This document shows, one piece after another, positions 29,095 through 37,405 of a stretch of DNA of 64,000 bases (position 1 is its first letter; every line of letters starts with the position of its first letter). This DNA is from Herbiconiux sp. (lineage in GTDB: Bacteria; Actinomycetota; Actinomycetes; Actinomycetales; Microbacteriaceae): positions 1 through 64,000 of the forward strand of contig NZ_SCVE01000020.1 of the NCBI RefSeq assembly GCF_004297105.1, in the 5' to 3' direction. The position numbers were made by a program, and so were the translations under genes. The notes under the pieces were generated by a model. The model searched no databases. It had not been told where the DNA came from and was given only the letters and a program-made list of their open reading frames with translations.

Positions 29095-29891
29095 CGGCGT
29101 GTCCCGCCGCGGATGCCCGTGACCTGGTTCACGTCGGCCAGCGAAGCGTGCGTGCCATCCGAAGGGGCCGGTCCGCGCGCGCTGGACGGCTGGAATGCCG
29201 GAGCCGCCGCCTCGGCAGCGGAGGAGTGAAGCGTGCCGTCGCGGAGCTGGAGCCTTCGATGGGCGCGGCCGGCGACCTCATCGTCGTGCGTGATGATCGC
29301 GATCGTGAGGCCGTCGGCATTGAGCTCGGCGAAGAGCTCCATCACCGACTCCGAGTTGCTGCGGTCGAGGTTGCCCGTGGGCTCGTCGGCGAGGAGCAGC
29401 CGCGGGCCCGCACACACGGCTCGGGCGATCGCGACCCGCTGTCGTTCGCCGCCCGAGAGCGTGGCCGGCGAGAACGCCAGCCGGGCACCGAGACCGACGC
29501 GATCGAGTGCCTCGACCGCCCGCGGCCGCCTTTCGGATCGCGGCACCCCGCCGTAGGTGAACGCCATCAGCACGTTGTCGAGCACCGACCGGGTGGCCAG
29601 CAGGTGGAACGACTGGAACACGAATCCGATCGTCGAACCGCGCACCGCCGAGCGCTGACGATCGTTCAGCCCGGACGTGGCGACCCCGTCGACGAAGTAC
29701 TCGCCCGCTGTCAGGCGGTCGAGCAGCCCCATCACGTTGAGCAGGGTCGACTTGCCGGCTCCGGATGCGCCCACGATCGCGCAGAAATCGCCGGGCGCCA
29801 GCGCCAGATCGACTCCGGCCAGTGCGCGAACCGTCGTCGCGCCACCGAACTCGCGCACCACGTGGCGCAGCTCCGCGACGGCCGCGCTCAT
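29091..29891 (-). CDS. MacB/LolD-type ABC transporter ATPase
   Basis: 266 residues. Walker A GASGAGKSTLL, Q-loop VFQSFHLLAT, signature TLSGGERQRVAIARA, Walker B RLLLADEPTGNLD and H-loop ITHDDEVA are all complete. A non-conserved C-terminal tail of about 40 residues follows. It is coupled by ATGA overlaps to the adaptor gene before it and the permease gene after it. Confidence 0.93.
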   Translation of the reverse strand: MSAAVAELRHVVREFGGATTVRALAGVDLALAPGDFCAIVGASGAGKSTLLNVMGLLDRLTAGEYFVDGVATSGLNDRQRSAVRGSTIGFVFQSFHLLATRSVLDNVLMAFTYGGVPRSERRPRAVEALDRVGLGARLAFSPATLSGGERQRVAIARAVCAGPRLLLADEPTGNLDRSNSESVMELFAELNADGLTIAIITHDDEVAGRAHRRLQLRDGTLHSSAAEAAAPAFQPSSARGPAPSDGTHASLADVNQVTGIRGGTRR

Positions 29892-31489
29892 CGCCCCACC
29901 ACCACCTCGGTACCGGGCTTCACCCTCGGGTCCTCGGAGCGAACCTCCACGTACCCGCCGGCGGCCAGACCCGTGGTGACGACGACGAGCTCGGTGCGGC
30001 GATCCGCGCCCCCGCCGGAGTCTGAGTCTGAGTCTGATCTGTCGCCGTCGGACGGCACACCCGCCTGATCCACCACGAGCTCGATGCGGCTCTCCCCTCC
30101 CGTGCCGGCCGTCAATGCAGCGACCGGCACCGCGAGAACGTCACCGTCGGTCGACTCTACGGGGATGGCGACCCGCACATTGCTCCCGCGCAGCGCGCCG
30201 ACCTCGGCCTCGGTCAGATTCTGCGGTGCGAGCATCACGTCGTACCGCTTCGAGGCGCCGGCTGCTCCGGCCGTGTCAGCCCCGCCGCCCTTCTTCTCAC
30301 CCACCGTCGAGATCGTGGCGGAGTACTCCGTGTCGTTCGATGCCGTGAAGGTGGCCGTCATCCCGGGCTTCAGCAGCGCAGCATCCGTCTCCGAGGCCGA
30401 CCCCGCCAGCACCAGCTCGGCGCCCGAGACGCTCATTGCGGCGCCCTCGACGACTTTGCCGCGTTCGGCGCCGACGGTGTCGACCCGCCGTGGGAGGGAG
30501 CTGAGATACACCACCTCCGCGCCGGGCAGCACTGTGAGCGCGTCGTTCTCAGCCCTGGCCAGGCGGTCTTCGGCATCGGAGAGCTGATCCTGCGCACTGC
30601 TCAGGCCGGCACGCTCAGCGGAGGCCTCCGGTGGTGCGAGAAGCTGGGCGCGCCGGGCGGCGGCGAGGTTCAGCTCGTCGGCCAGCCGATCGAGTTCGAC
30701 TGCATCAGCACCTCGCTGGCGGGCCGCATCGAGCGCCCGTTGCGCCTCGCGCACCGCGTTGTCGGCTTCGATGCGTGCGGCGTCGTCGGGGCCGCGGGTG
30801 GCGGTGTCCAACGCGGACTGCGCCTGCGAGAGAGCCGCCTGCGCACTCCGCACGCCCTCGCGTGCCGCATCGACCGCATCCTGCGCGCTGTCGGAGGAGC
30901 GCGGCGGCTCGTAGCCCGACGCCCGATAGAGACGGTCGATCGCAGCGGCCGTGGCGGCATCGAACACATCGGATGCGGTGTCACCCGGGTCGAGCGACAT
31001 CGACGCGAGCGCCGCCTTGAGCTGCAGCACGTCCGGTCCGGAGAGCCCGATGTGCAGAGTGCGGTACACGGGCAGATCACCCGGCAGCACGATGAGAGGG
31101 CGCCCCGCAACCTCGAGCGCGACGGAACCCGCCGACAGGGTGTCGCCGACTTCGGGTACATGCCCCGTCACCACGGCGGGCCCCGACAGCCCGGATGCGT
31201 CGACCTTCACGTCGACGGCGTCGGCGTAGGTGACATCGGCGCGGGTGGTGACGGAGTTCTCGATCACCCTGCTCTCGATCGGCGCGGTGATCGCACCCGC
31301 GGGCGGGGCCGCGGCATCCGACGCCAGCTGTGCCGGCGACACGATGACGCGACTGAGCAGGATGCCCGCCACCAGCGATGCGATCGCGACGACCGCGATC
31401 ACTGCGACGAGACCCGGCCCACGCGTCCACCTGCGCGTTCCAGGAGTCGGGCTCAGGGCATCCGGAGCCCCCGCGGAAGTCGATGCCAC
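29888..31489 (-). CDS. HlyD/MacA-like membrane-fusion adaptor with peptidoglycan-binding domain
   Basis: 533 residues. One N-terminal membrane anchor (VAVIAVVAIASLVAGILL), a split lipoyl-like region, a peptidoglycan-binding-like segment at about 160-200 (HIGLSGPDVLQLKAAL), a long coiled coil (about 210-320; repeated AQAALSQAQSALD) and C-terminal beta domains. In a Gram-positive cell it would link the ABC pump to the wall. GTG at 31489, 4 bases after the stop of the broken lipoprotein gene. Confidence 0.85.
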   Translation of the reverse strand: MASTSAGAPDALSPTPGTRRWTRGPGLVAVIAVVAIASLVAGILLSRVIVSPAQLASDAAAPPAGAITAPIESRVIENSVTTRADVTYADAVDVKVDASGLSGPAVVTGHVPEVGDTLSAGSVALEVAGRPLIVLPGDLPVYRTLHIGLSGPDVLQLKAALASMSLDPGDTASDVFDAATAAAIDRLYRASGYEPPRSSDSAQDAVDAAREGVRSAQAALSQAQSALDTATRGPDDAARIEADNAVREAQRALDAARQRGADAVELDRLADELNLAAARRAQLLAPPEASAERAGLSSAQDQLSDAEDRLARAENDALTVLPGAEVVYLSSLPRRVDTVGAERGKVVEGAAMSVSGAELVLAGSASETDAALLKPGMTATFTASNDTEYSATISTVGEKKGGGADTAGAAGASKRYDVMLAPQNLTEAEVGALRGSNVRVAIPVESTDGDVLAVPVAALTAGTGGESRIELVVDQAGVPSDGDRSDSDSDSGGGADRRTELVVVTTGLAAGGYVEVRSEDPRVKPGTEVVVGR

Positions 31490-31493
31490 GCGC

Positions 31494-32468
31494 TCACTGC
31501 TGCCCGTACTGCGCCACCAGCGCATCGAGCTGCTCCTTGTTCTGATCGATGAACTCCTGTTCGAGGCGGATCTGCTCCGTCTTCAGCGTCTCGGCGTAGC
31601 CGCTGCTGCTGTCACAGCCGAGGTCGGCCACGGCGATGTCGATCTCGTCGGTCTGCAGCGCGGCGAGAGCGGTGGGGTCGGGAGGATCTGCCTCCGCCGA
31701 GGTGGGGTCGGCGGGGGTGGTGAGCGCAGTGAATCGATCATTGATCGACGTCTCCGGGTCGCTTTCGTGGCTGAACTGCGGGAACCCCGCATCCGCCATG
31801 CAGCCGGCCCATTCCGTCTCACGTGCCTTCACGGCGGGAGTGGCGCCCGCTTTGTCGGAGAGGCCGTTCATCTCGTCGATCAGCGACTTGTAGTGCGGAT
31901 CGTCCCAGAAGGCCGTCGCAGTGACTTCCTCGTGCTGTGCAGCACCCATGCAGCCCATCGACTGCCAGTCCCAGTCGCCGGCGGACACGGTGCCGGACCC
32001 TGTGTCGTCGACCGGAGCTCCCCAGAGCGCCTCGTTGTAGGCCGCCTGCTCGGAATCGCTCAATGCTGCCACGTAATCGGCGTTGGGGTCGACATACTCC
32101 TCCCCGCCCTGCATCGCGCTGTACGGGTCGGTGGAGATGCCATAGCCGTAGGTGCGAACGAACTCCTCGCTCCCCCACTCCATGCCGAGCGAGTCGCTCG
32201 TGATCATGGTGCCGCTGCCGCCATCCGGCGTCTAGTCGAACCCCGCGTCTTTCATGCACGACGCGACGGACTCCTGGATGGCGGCGTTCTGCGCCGTGAT
32301 CTCGCCCTCGTCCATCCCTCCGTACAGCAGTGAGTAGTACGCATCGAGCGGTGTGCCACTGGCCGAAGGGCCGGGTGCACCGCCTGGTGCGGAGCAGGCG
32401 CTGAGAGGCAGCACCAGCGCGGCACAGATCGCGAGGGATCCGCGCCGCAGGGTCGACGACGACACCAT
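31494..32468 (-). pseudogene. Lipoprotein gene interrupted by an in-frame amber codon
   Basis: The frame runs from ATG at 32468 to TGA at 31494 (325 codons) with a single TAG at 32232-32234. Before it are 78 residues with a signal peptide and lipobox (LPLSACSAPG). After it the same frame continues at once with TPDGGSGT and a Trp/Cys-rich domain of 237 codons from the next ATG (32207). The context reads CMKDAGFD-stop-TPDGG, so a Tyr codon (TAC/TAT) changed to TAG is the simplest explanation. It heads the ABC exporter operon. Sequencing error is possible. Confidence 0.75.
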
Positions 32469-32648
32469 GATGTACTTTCTGCCCGCACCCCCGAAGATGA
32501 CGATTGCTCGTAACGATAGAGGATGCCGCCGACACGGGTCGACCGGCCGCGACATGCTCCCGGCACTTTCCCATCCGCCACCGAGCCAGGCGCTAGATTG
32601 AGCACCAACAACAGACGTCGCCGCACCGGCGCACCCGAGGGGAACACG

Positions 32649-33269
32649 ATGACCACGCGCACCACTGCAGCATCTGGATTCTGGCTCTTCGACGGCGACA
32701 TCAGCGCCGCCGCCACCCGCTGGCTCAAAGGCGGCCTCTGGATCCGTGCGATCCTCTCGCTGATCCTCGGCATCGTCATCCTGGTGCTGTCGTTCAACAA
32801 CCCCGACGCGATCGTGTTCACCATCGCGCTGTTCTTCGCGATCTACTTCTGGGTGATCGGCCTCGTGCGCATCGTCAGCGGCATCGTGAACAACACGGTG
32901 TCGGGCGGGATGCGGGCGATCAACATCATCCTCGGTGTCCTGCTGATCGTTGCCGGCGTCGTCGCCATCCGGAACCCCGAGGTGGCCCTCTTCGCCCTGG
33001 CCTTCGTGATCGGGTTCTCCTGGATCCTCGAGGGCGTGCTCGCCGTGATCGAGACCGCGAACGACTCCTCGAAGTGGTTCGGCACGATTCTCGGTGTGGT
33101 GTCGGTCGTGGCCGGCATCGTCGTGATCTTCCTGCCCACGCAGTCGATCGGAATCCTGGTCCTGTTCACCGGCATCATGCTGATCGTCACGGGCATCATG
33201 GCGGCCATCACGGCCCTCACGCTCGGCCGCACCCCGAAGAACGGGCCCGGAGCGACGGTCACCGTCTAG
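32649..33269 (+). CDS. HdeD-family (DUF308) membrane protein
   Basis: 206 residues with six hydrophobic segments as three helix pairs, each with the DUF308 pattern (ILSLILGIVILVLSFNNPDA, INIILGVLLIVAGVVAIRNP, ILGVVSVVAGIVVIFLP). In E. coli HdeD belongs to acid resistance; function here is unknown. ATG at 32649. Its TAG stop overlaps the TAG of the opposite Nudix gene in the sequence CTAG. Confidence 0.85.
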   Translation: MTTRTTAASGFWLFDGDISAAATRWLKGGLWIRAILSLILGIVILVLSFNNPDAIVFTIALFFAIYFWVIGLVRIVSGIVNNTVSGGMRAINIILGVLLIVAGVVAIRNPEVALFALAFVIGFSWILEGVLAVIETANDSSKWFGTILGVVSVVAGIVVIFLPTQSIGILVLFTGIMLIVTGIMAAITALTLGRTPKNGPGATVTV

Positions 33270-33754
33270 GCGACGGAGCCGAGCACCCGCGCCAGCACGT
33301 CAGGCAGATCGGCCGGCTCGAACGAGTCGGCCGATTCGCGTATCTCGGCGAGGGCGAACCACCGCCATCGCTCCACATCGATCCGCTCCTCGGGCGTCCA
33401 GTTGTCGTCGACGGGCGAGAAGTGCAGAGTCCGGTGCAGATACCACTCCTCGTGATACGAGCGGCGGATGCCCGGGGCGGGTTCCGCCTCGAAGTCGCGG
33501 GCGAAGAAGGGTGAGCCGAGTGCGTCGGCCGACACCACCAGCCCCGTCTCCTCGAAGAGTTCGCGGGCAGCTCCCACGGCGTGCGTCTCGTCCGCTTCGA
33601 GGTGTCCGCCGGGCGTGAGCCAGCGAGTGGGATTCGTGGCGACATCCGCCTTCGTGTAGAAGAGCAGCGCGCGATCGTCTTGATCGAGCAGGAGCACCCG
33701 GGCCTTCTGGATCACGGCGCCCTCGGGAGTCGCCGCGTCCGCCTCCCCGCTCAC
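33266..33754 (-). CDS. Nudix hydrolase
   Basis: 162 residues. The Nudix box is complete: it starts GGHLEADE and ends RELFEETGL, with the REx2EE metal-binding core. Substrate is a nucleoside-diphosphate derivative that cannot be specified. GTG start 5 bases after the stop of the SDR gene, so the two are co-transcribed. Confidence 0.9.
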   Translation of the reverse strand: MSGEADAATPEGAVIQKARVLLLDQDDRALLFYTKADVATNPTRWLTPGGHLEADETHAVGAARELFEETGLVVSADALGSPFFARDFEAEPAPGIRRSYHEEWYLHRTLHFSPVDDNWTPEERIDVERWRWFALAEIRESADSFEPADLPDVLARVLGSVA

Positions 33755-33759
33755 GGCGA

Positions 33760-34557
33760 CTACTCCGCGATCGCGCCGAAGTCGGAGATGTCGCCGACGT
33801 ACCGCGTGTGGTTCGCCGGGATCGGATCGATCGCCGCCGCGGCGACCTCGGCCGCGAACTCGCTCACGTTGTAGAGGCGGCCCGCCGCCTCCTTGCGGGC
33901 GCCGATGGCACCCGGGTTCGCGCGCTCGAGCAGCGTGGCCGTGATGGTGCCCTCGATCATGTCGCCCGACACCACCACGAAGTCGATTCCGGCCTCGTCG
34001 AGCTGCGGGATGAGCGCGCGCAGGGCGTCTTCGCCGGCGCGCTTCGAGAGCGCCACCTGCTCGTACTCGGGCATCGTCTCCGTGGTGCGGATGAAGTGCG
34101 CCTGGTGGCTCGTGACGAACACGATGCGCGACCCAGGAGCGAGCAGCGGCAGGGCGGCCGTGAGCACGTTGACCTGCGCGTCGCGGTTCAGCGTCATCGC
34201 GTAGTCGGCGGCCATGCCGCTCTCCATGCCGCCCGAGGCGTTCAGCACGAGGATGTCGAGGCCATCGAGCTCCGCTTGGATCTGGTCGAACATCGCCGAG
34301 ACGGATGCGGGGTCGGTGAGGTCGGCCCCCACCACGATGGCCGAGCCGCCCGCCTCGCGGATGCTGTTCGCCAGCTTCACGGCGCGAGCCTCCTTGTTAC
34401 GGTAGTTGATCACCACGGATGCGCCGGCCTCGGCGAAGTACCCCACCGTGTCGGCGCCGATACCGCGCGACGAGCCCGTGACGAGCGCGCGCTTCCCGGC
34501 AAGGGAACCGGCGGCGAGCGGCGCGGTGGCGCCAGGTGTGGGCACGGAATCAGACAC
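33760..34557 (-). CDS. Short-chain dehydrogenase/reductase with altered active site
   Basis: 265 residues. The NAD(P) loop TGSSRGIG and the NASGG segment are standard. At the catalytic YxxxK position the sequence reads VALSK, so Tyr is Val, with a Tyr four residues earlier (EYEQVALSK). The Ser position is FVTSHQAHF. Either an upstream Tyr takes over or the protein is not a normal dehydrogenase. GTG at 34557 follows GAGGAG by about 7 bases. Divergent from nfeD. Confidence 0.83.
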   Translation of the reverse strand: MSDSVPTPGATAPLAAGSLAGKRALVTGSSRGIGADTVGYFAEAGASVVINYRNKEARAVKLANSIREAGGSAIVVGADLTDPASVSAMFDQIQAELDGLDILVLNASGGMESGMAADYAMTLNRDAQVNVLTAALPLLAPGSRIVFVTSHQAHFIRTTETMPEYEQVALSKRAGEDALRALIPQLDEAGIDFVVVSGDMIEGTITATLLERANPGAIGARKEAAGRLYNVSEFAAEVAAAAIDPIPANHTRYVGDISDFGAIAE

Positions 34558-34677
34558 GGAGAACTCCTCGTAGATCGAACGACCACCCGAGACTACCAAG
34601 TAGCCGATACTCCACCGGCTAGCGCCACGACCCTGGTAGCGTCGAAGAACGCGATCAACGCCGAGAGGAGACCGCAG

Positions 34678-35184
34678 ATGCTCGAATTCCTCGACTCCTA
34701 CGCCTGGATCTTCTGGCTGGGCCTGATCCTGCTCTTCGTGGTCATCGAGATGCTCACGCTCGAATTCACCTTCCTCATGATCGCCATCGGCAGTCTCGGT
34801 GGGCTCATCTCGGGTGCGCTCGGGGCTCCGTGGTACGTGCAGATCGTCGTCGCGGGCATCCTGTCCCTGCTGCTCATCCTCACACTGCGCCCTCCCCTCC
34901 TGCGGGTCCTCAAACGCGGCGGAGACCCGGCCAAGAGCAACGTCGACGCACTGCTCGGCCTCGAGGGCCTCGTGATCGACCATGTCACCGACAGTGCCGG
35001 TCATGTGAAGCTCTCGAACGGCGACATCTGGACGGCCCGGGTGTCACCGCTCACCGAGAACCGGGAGCTGGTGCGGGGAGAACGCGTCCTCGTGACGGCC
35101 ATCGAAGGAGCCACGGCCATCGTGGTCCCCGCCCAGCGGGTCGAGCCCGCCGTGCCCGCCGACCGAAAGGAACCCACCACATGA
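34678..35184 (+). CDS. NfeD-like membrane protein
   Basis: 168 residues: three or four N-terminal membrane helices (to about 75) and a C-terminal OB-fold domain (LLGLEGLVIDHV..GERVLVTAIEGATAIVVP). NfeD proteins pair with SPFH proteins in membrane microdomains. GAGAGGAG precedes ATG 34678. Its stop overlaps the SPFH start (ATGA). Confidence 0.9.
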   Translation: MLEFLDSYAWIFWLGLILLFVVIEMLTLEFTFLMIAIGSLGGLISGALGAPWYVQIVVAGILSLLLILTLRPPLLRVLKRGGDPAKSNVDALLGLEGLVIDHVTDSAGHVKLSNGDIWTARVSPLTENRELVRGERVLVTAIEGATAIVVPAQRVEPAVPADRKEPTT

Positions 35185-36116
35185 ACGACCTCGTGGGCCA
35201 GATCATCCTCATCGTCGTCGTGGTGATCATCGTCATCTTCGTTTTGGTGGTGGTGGCGCGGGCGGTCCGCATCATCCCGCAGGCCCGGGCGGGTGTCGTG
35301 GAGCGCCTCGGCCGCTATCACAAGACGCTCATGCCGGGCCTGAACATCCTGGTGCCCTTCATCGACCGGTTGCGGCCGCTCATCGACCTCCGCGAGCAGG
35401 TGGTGTCGTTCCCGCCGCAGCCCGTGATCACCGAAGACAACCTGGTGGTCTCCATCGACACCGTGGTGTTCTTCCAGGTGACGGATGCCCGTGCCGCCAC
35501 CTACGAGATCGCCAACTACCTCGGCGCCGTCGAACAGCTCGCCACCACCACGCTCCGTAACGTGGTGGGTGGGCTGAACCTCGAAGAGGCGCTCACGAGC
35601 CGCGACGAGATCAACGGTCAGCTGCGTATCGTGCTCGACGAAGCCACCGGCAAGTGGGGCATCCGGGTGTCGCGGGTGGAGCTCAAGGCCATCGATCCGC
35701 CGCTCTCCATCCAGGACTCGATGGAGAAGCAGATGCGGGCCGAGCGAGAGCGTCGCGCCGTCATCCTCACCGCTGAGGGAACCAAGCAGTCGGCCATCCT
35801 CGAGGCCGAGGGCCACCGGCAGGGCGAGATCCTCCGCGCCGAGGGCGATGCCAAAGCGGCCGTGCTGCGCGCGCAGGGTGAGGCCGAGGCCATCACCACG
35901 GTGTTCGAGGCCATCCACAAGGGCGAGCCCGACAACCTGCTTCTGGCCTATCAGTACCTTCAGACGCTGCCGAAGATCGCCGAGGGCAGCGCGAACAAGC
36001 TCTGGGTCATCCCGAGCGAACTCACCGAGGCGCTGAAGGGCATCGGCCAGGCCTTCGCCGAGCGCACCCCACGATCACCGGATGCGGGCAGCGGTGGCCA
36101 AGCGACACCGAACTAG
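35181..36116 (+). CDS. SPFH/stomatin-like protein (QmcA type)
   Basis: 311 residues. One N-terminal membrane segment, then the SPFH domain (VERLGRYHKTLMPGLNILVP to about 200) and a coiled coil (MRAERERRAVILTAEGTKQS, with repeated EGxxxA units). It scaffolds membrane domains with NfeD. The phosphodiesterase gene downstream starts inside its last codons. Confidence 0.92.
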   Translation: MNDLVGQIILIVVVVIIVIFVLVVVARAVRIIPQARAGVVERLGRYHKTLMPGLNILVPFIDRLRPLIDLREQVVSFPPQPVITEDNLVVSIDTVVFFQVTDARAATYEIANYLGAVEQLATTTLRNVVGGLNLEEALTSRDEINGQLRIVLDEATGKWGIRVSRVELKAIDPPLSIQDSMEKQMRAERERRAVILTAEGTKQSAILEAEGHRQGEILRAEGDAKAAVLRAQGEAEAITTVFEAIHKGEPDNLLLAYQYLQTLPKIAEGSANKLWVIPSELTEALKGIGQAFAERTPRSPDAGSGGQATPN

Positions 36117-36888
36117 CGGCACGCCACCCTACTTCGCCAGCCCGCTCCCCCGCGTTCTCGCGCACCGGGGGCTCGCGCTCGACGTCCCCGAGAACACGCT
36201 CGCCTCGTTCGGCAAGGCCATCGAGGCCGGAGCGGTGTACATCGAGACCGACGTGAACGCGTCCGCCGACGGTATCGCCATCACGGTGCACGACCCCGAT
36301 CTCGACCGCGTGGCGGGGGTACCGGGCACGGTCGCCGGCTTCACGCTCGCCGAACTGCAGCAGATCGATCTCGGCGGCGGCGTGCGCTTCTCCACGCTGG
36401 CCGAGGTGCTGGCGGCGCATCCCGAGACGCGGTTCAACATCGACATCAAGTCGGAGGATGTCGCGGCTCCGGCGGCGGCCGCCATCATCGCCACCGGAGC
36501 GATCGACCGGGTGCTGATCACGTCGTTCTCCACGAAGCGGCGCCGGGCCACCGTCGAACTTCTGGGCGACGGCGTGGCCGCATCCGCGTCCGCGGGCGAA
36601 TTCGTGCCGGCGCTGGTGTTCGCCAAGCTCGGCATCGTGCCCCTCGTGCGCTTCGTGCTCCGGCGGGTCGACGCCGTGCAGATCCCCCGGGCGATCTACG
36701 GCATCTCCACGGTCACCGCTCGCACGGTCAGGCGTCTGCACGCCGCCGGCGTCGAGGTGCACGTGTGGACCATCAACGACGTCGAGGAGGCCCGTGAACT
36801 GCTCGAGAAGGGCGTCGATGGCATCGTGACCGACCGCGCCGACCTGATGGTCCCCCTCGCCCAGACCTTCCGACACGCCGCCTCATGA
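36082..36888 (+). CDS. Glycerophosphodiester phosphodiesterase
   Basis: 268 residues. The catalytic set is visible: AHRGLALDVPENT (first His and Glu), ETDVNASADG (metal ligands) and VHDPDLDR (second His). It releases glycerol 3-phosphate from phospholipid head-group diesters. There is no signal peptide, so it acts in the cytosol. ATG at 36082 overlaps the SPFH gene by 35 bases; GTG at 36094 is possible. Confidence 0.92.
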   Translation: MRAAVAKRHRTSGTPPYFASPLPRVLAHRGLALDVPENTLASFGKAIEAGAVYIETDVNASADGIAITVHDPDLDRVAGVPGTVAGFTLAELQQIDLGGGVRFSTLAEVLAAHPETRFNIDIKSEDVAAPAAAAIIATGAIDRVLITSFSTKRRRATVELLGDGVAASASAGEFVPALVFAKLGIVPLVRFVLRRVDAVQIPRAIYGISTVTARTVRRLHAAGVEVHVWTINDVEEARELLEKGVDGIVTDRADLMVPLAQTFRHAAS

Positions 36889-36945
36889 CCCCCGAACTGG
36901 TGCTGGCGCCGATTCGCTGAGAGAGTACTGGCAATAGACGGCTTC

Positions 36946-36972
36946 GGAAAGGTTTCAGGCAGCTCCGCGGTT
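36946..36972 (+). promoter_or_regulatory. SigR/SigH-like promoter upstream of rbpA
   Basis: GGAAA (36946-36950), a 19-base spacer and GTT (36970-36972) match the thiol-stress sigma pattern GGAAT-N18/19-GTT with one mismatch. It ends 36 bases before the rbpA ATG. rbpA is a known member of such regulons in other actinobacteria. TATAAC at 36973 could serve as an overlapping housekeeping -10. Confidence 0.45.
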
Positions 36973-37008
36973 TATAACGTTTGAAGCAACGCGAGAGGAG
37001 ACCACACA

Positions 37009-37374
37009 ATGGCAGATCGCAGTTTGCGCGGAATGCGTTTGGGCGCACAAAGCCTGCAGAGCGAAGAGGGCGTCGTATTTTCCCCTCGAACGACCTACAC
37101 GTACCGATGCGCGACGTGCGGCCGCGACACCGAAATGGTGTTCTCGGCCGAGGCGGAGGCCCCAGAGGCCTGGGAGTGCAAGTACTGCAGTCACGAGGCG
37201 ACGCTGATGGTGGGCGCCGAGGCGACCGTCATCGATCACAGCGATGCGAAGGTTCCCCGGAGCCACTGGGACATGCTGCTCGAGCGCCGCACGCGCGCCG
37301 AACTGGAGGAGCTGCTCGAGGAGCGGCTCCAGTACCTGCGGGCCCGTCGGGGCACGCAGAAGATCGGGGCGTAG
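37009..37374 (+). CDS. rbpA: RNA polymerase-binding protein RbpA
   Basis: 121 residues. RbpA binds RNA polymerase and the housekeeping sigma factor and stabilises open complexes. Core domain with zinc-type pairs CATCGR and CKYCSHEA, then the basic linker DHSDAKVPRSHWDML and the C-terminal sigma-interacting helix LLERRTRAELEELLEERLQYL. It occurs only in actinobacteria, so it supports the taxonomic call. GAGAGGAGA precedes the ATG. Confidence 0.97.
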   Translation: MADRSLRGMRLGAQSLQSEEGVVFSPRTTYTYRCATCGRDTEMVFSAEAEAPEAWECKYCSHEATLMVGAEATVIDHSDAKVPRSHWDMLLERRTRAELEELLEERLQYLRARRGTQKIGA

Positions 37375-37405
37375 CCGGCCGAGGCCGGTGCAATCGATCG
37401 CACGA

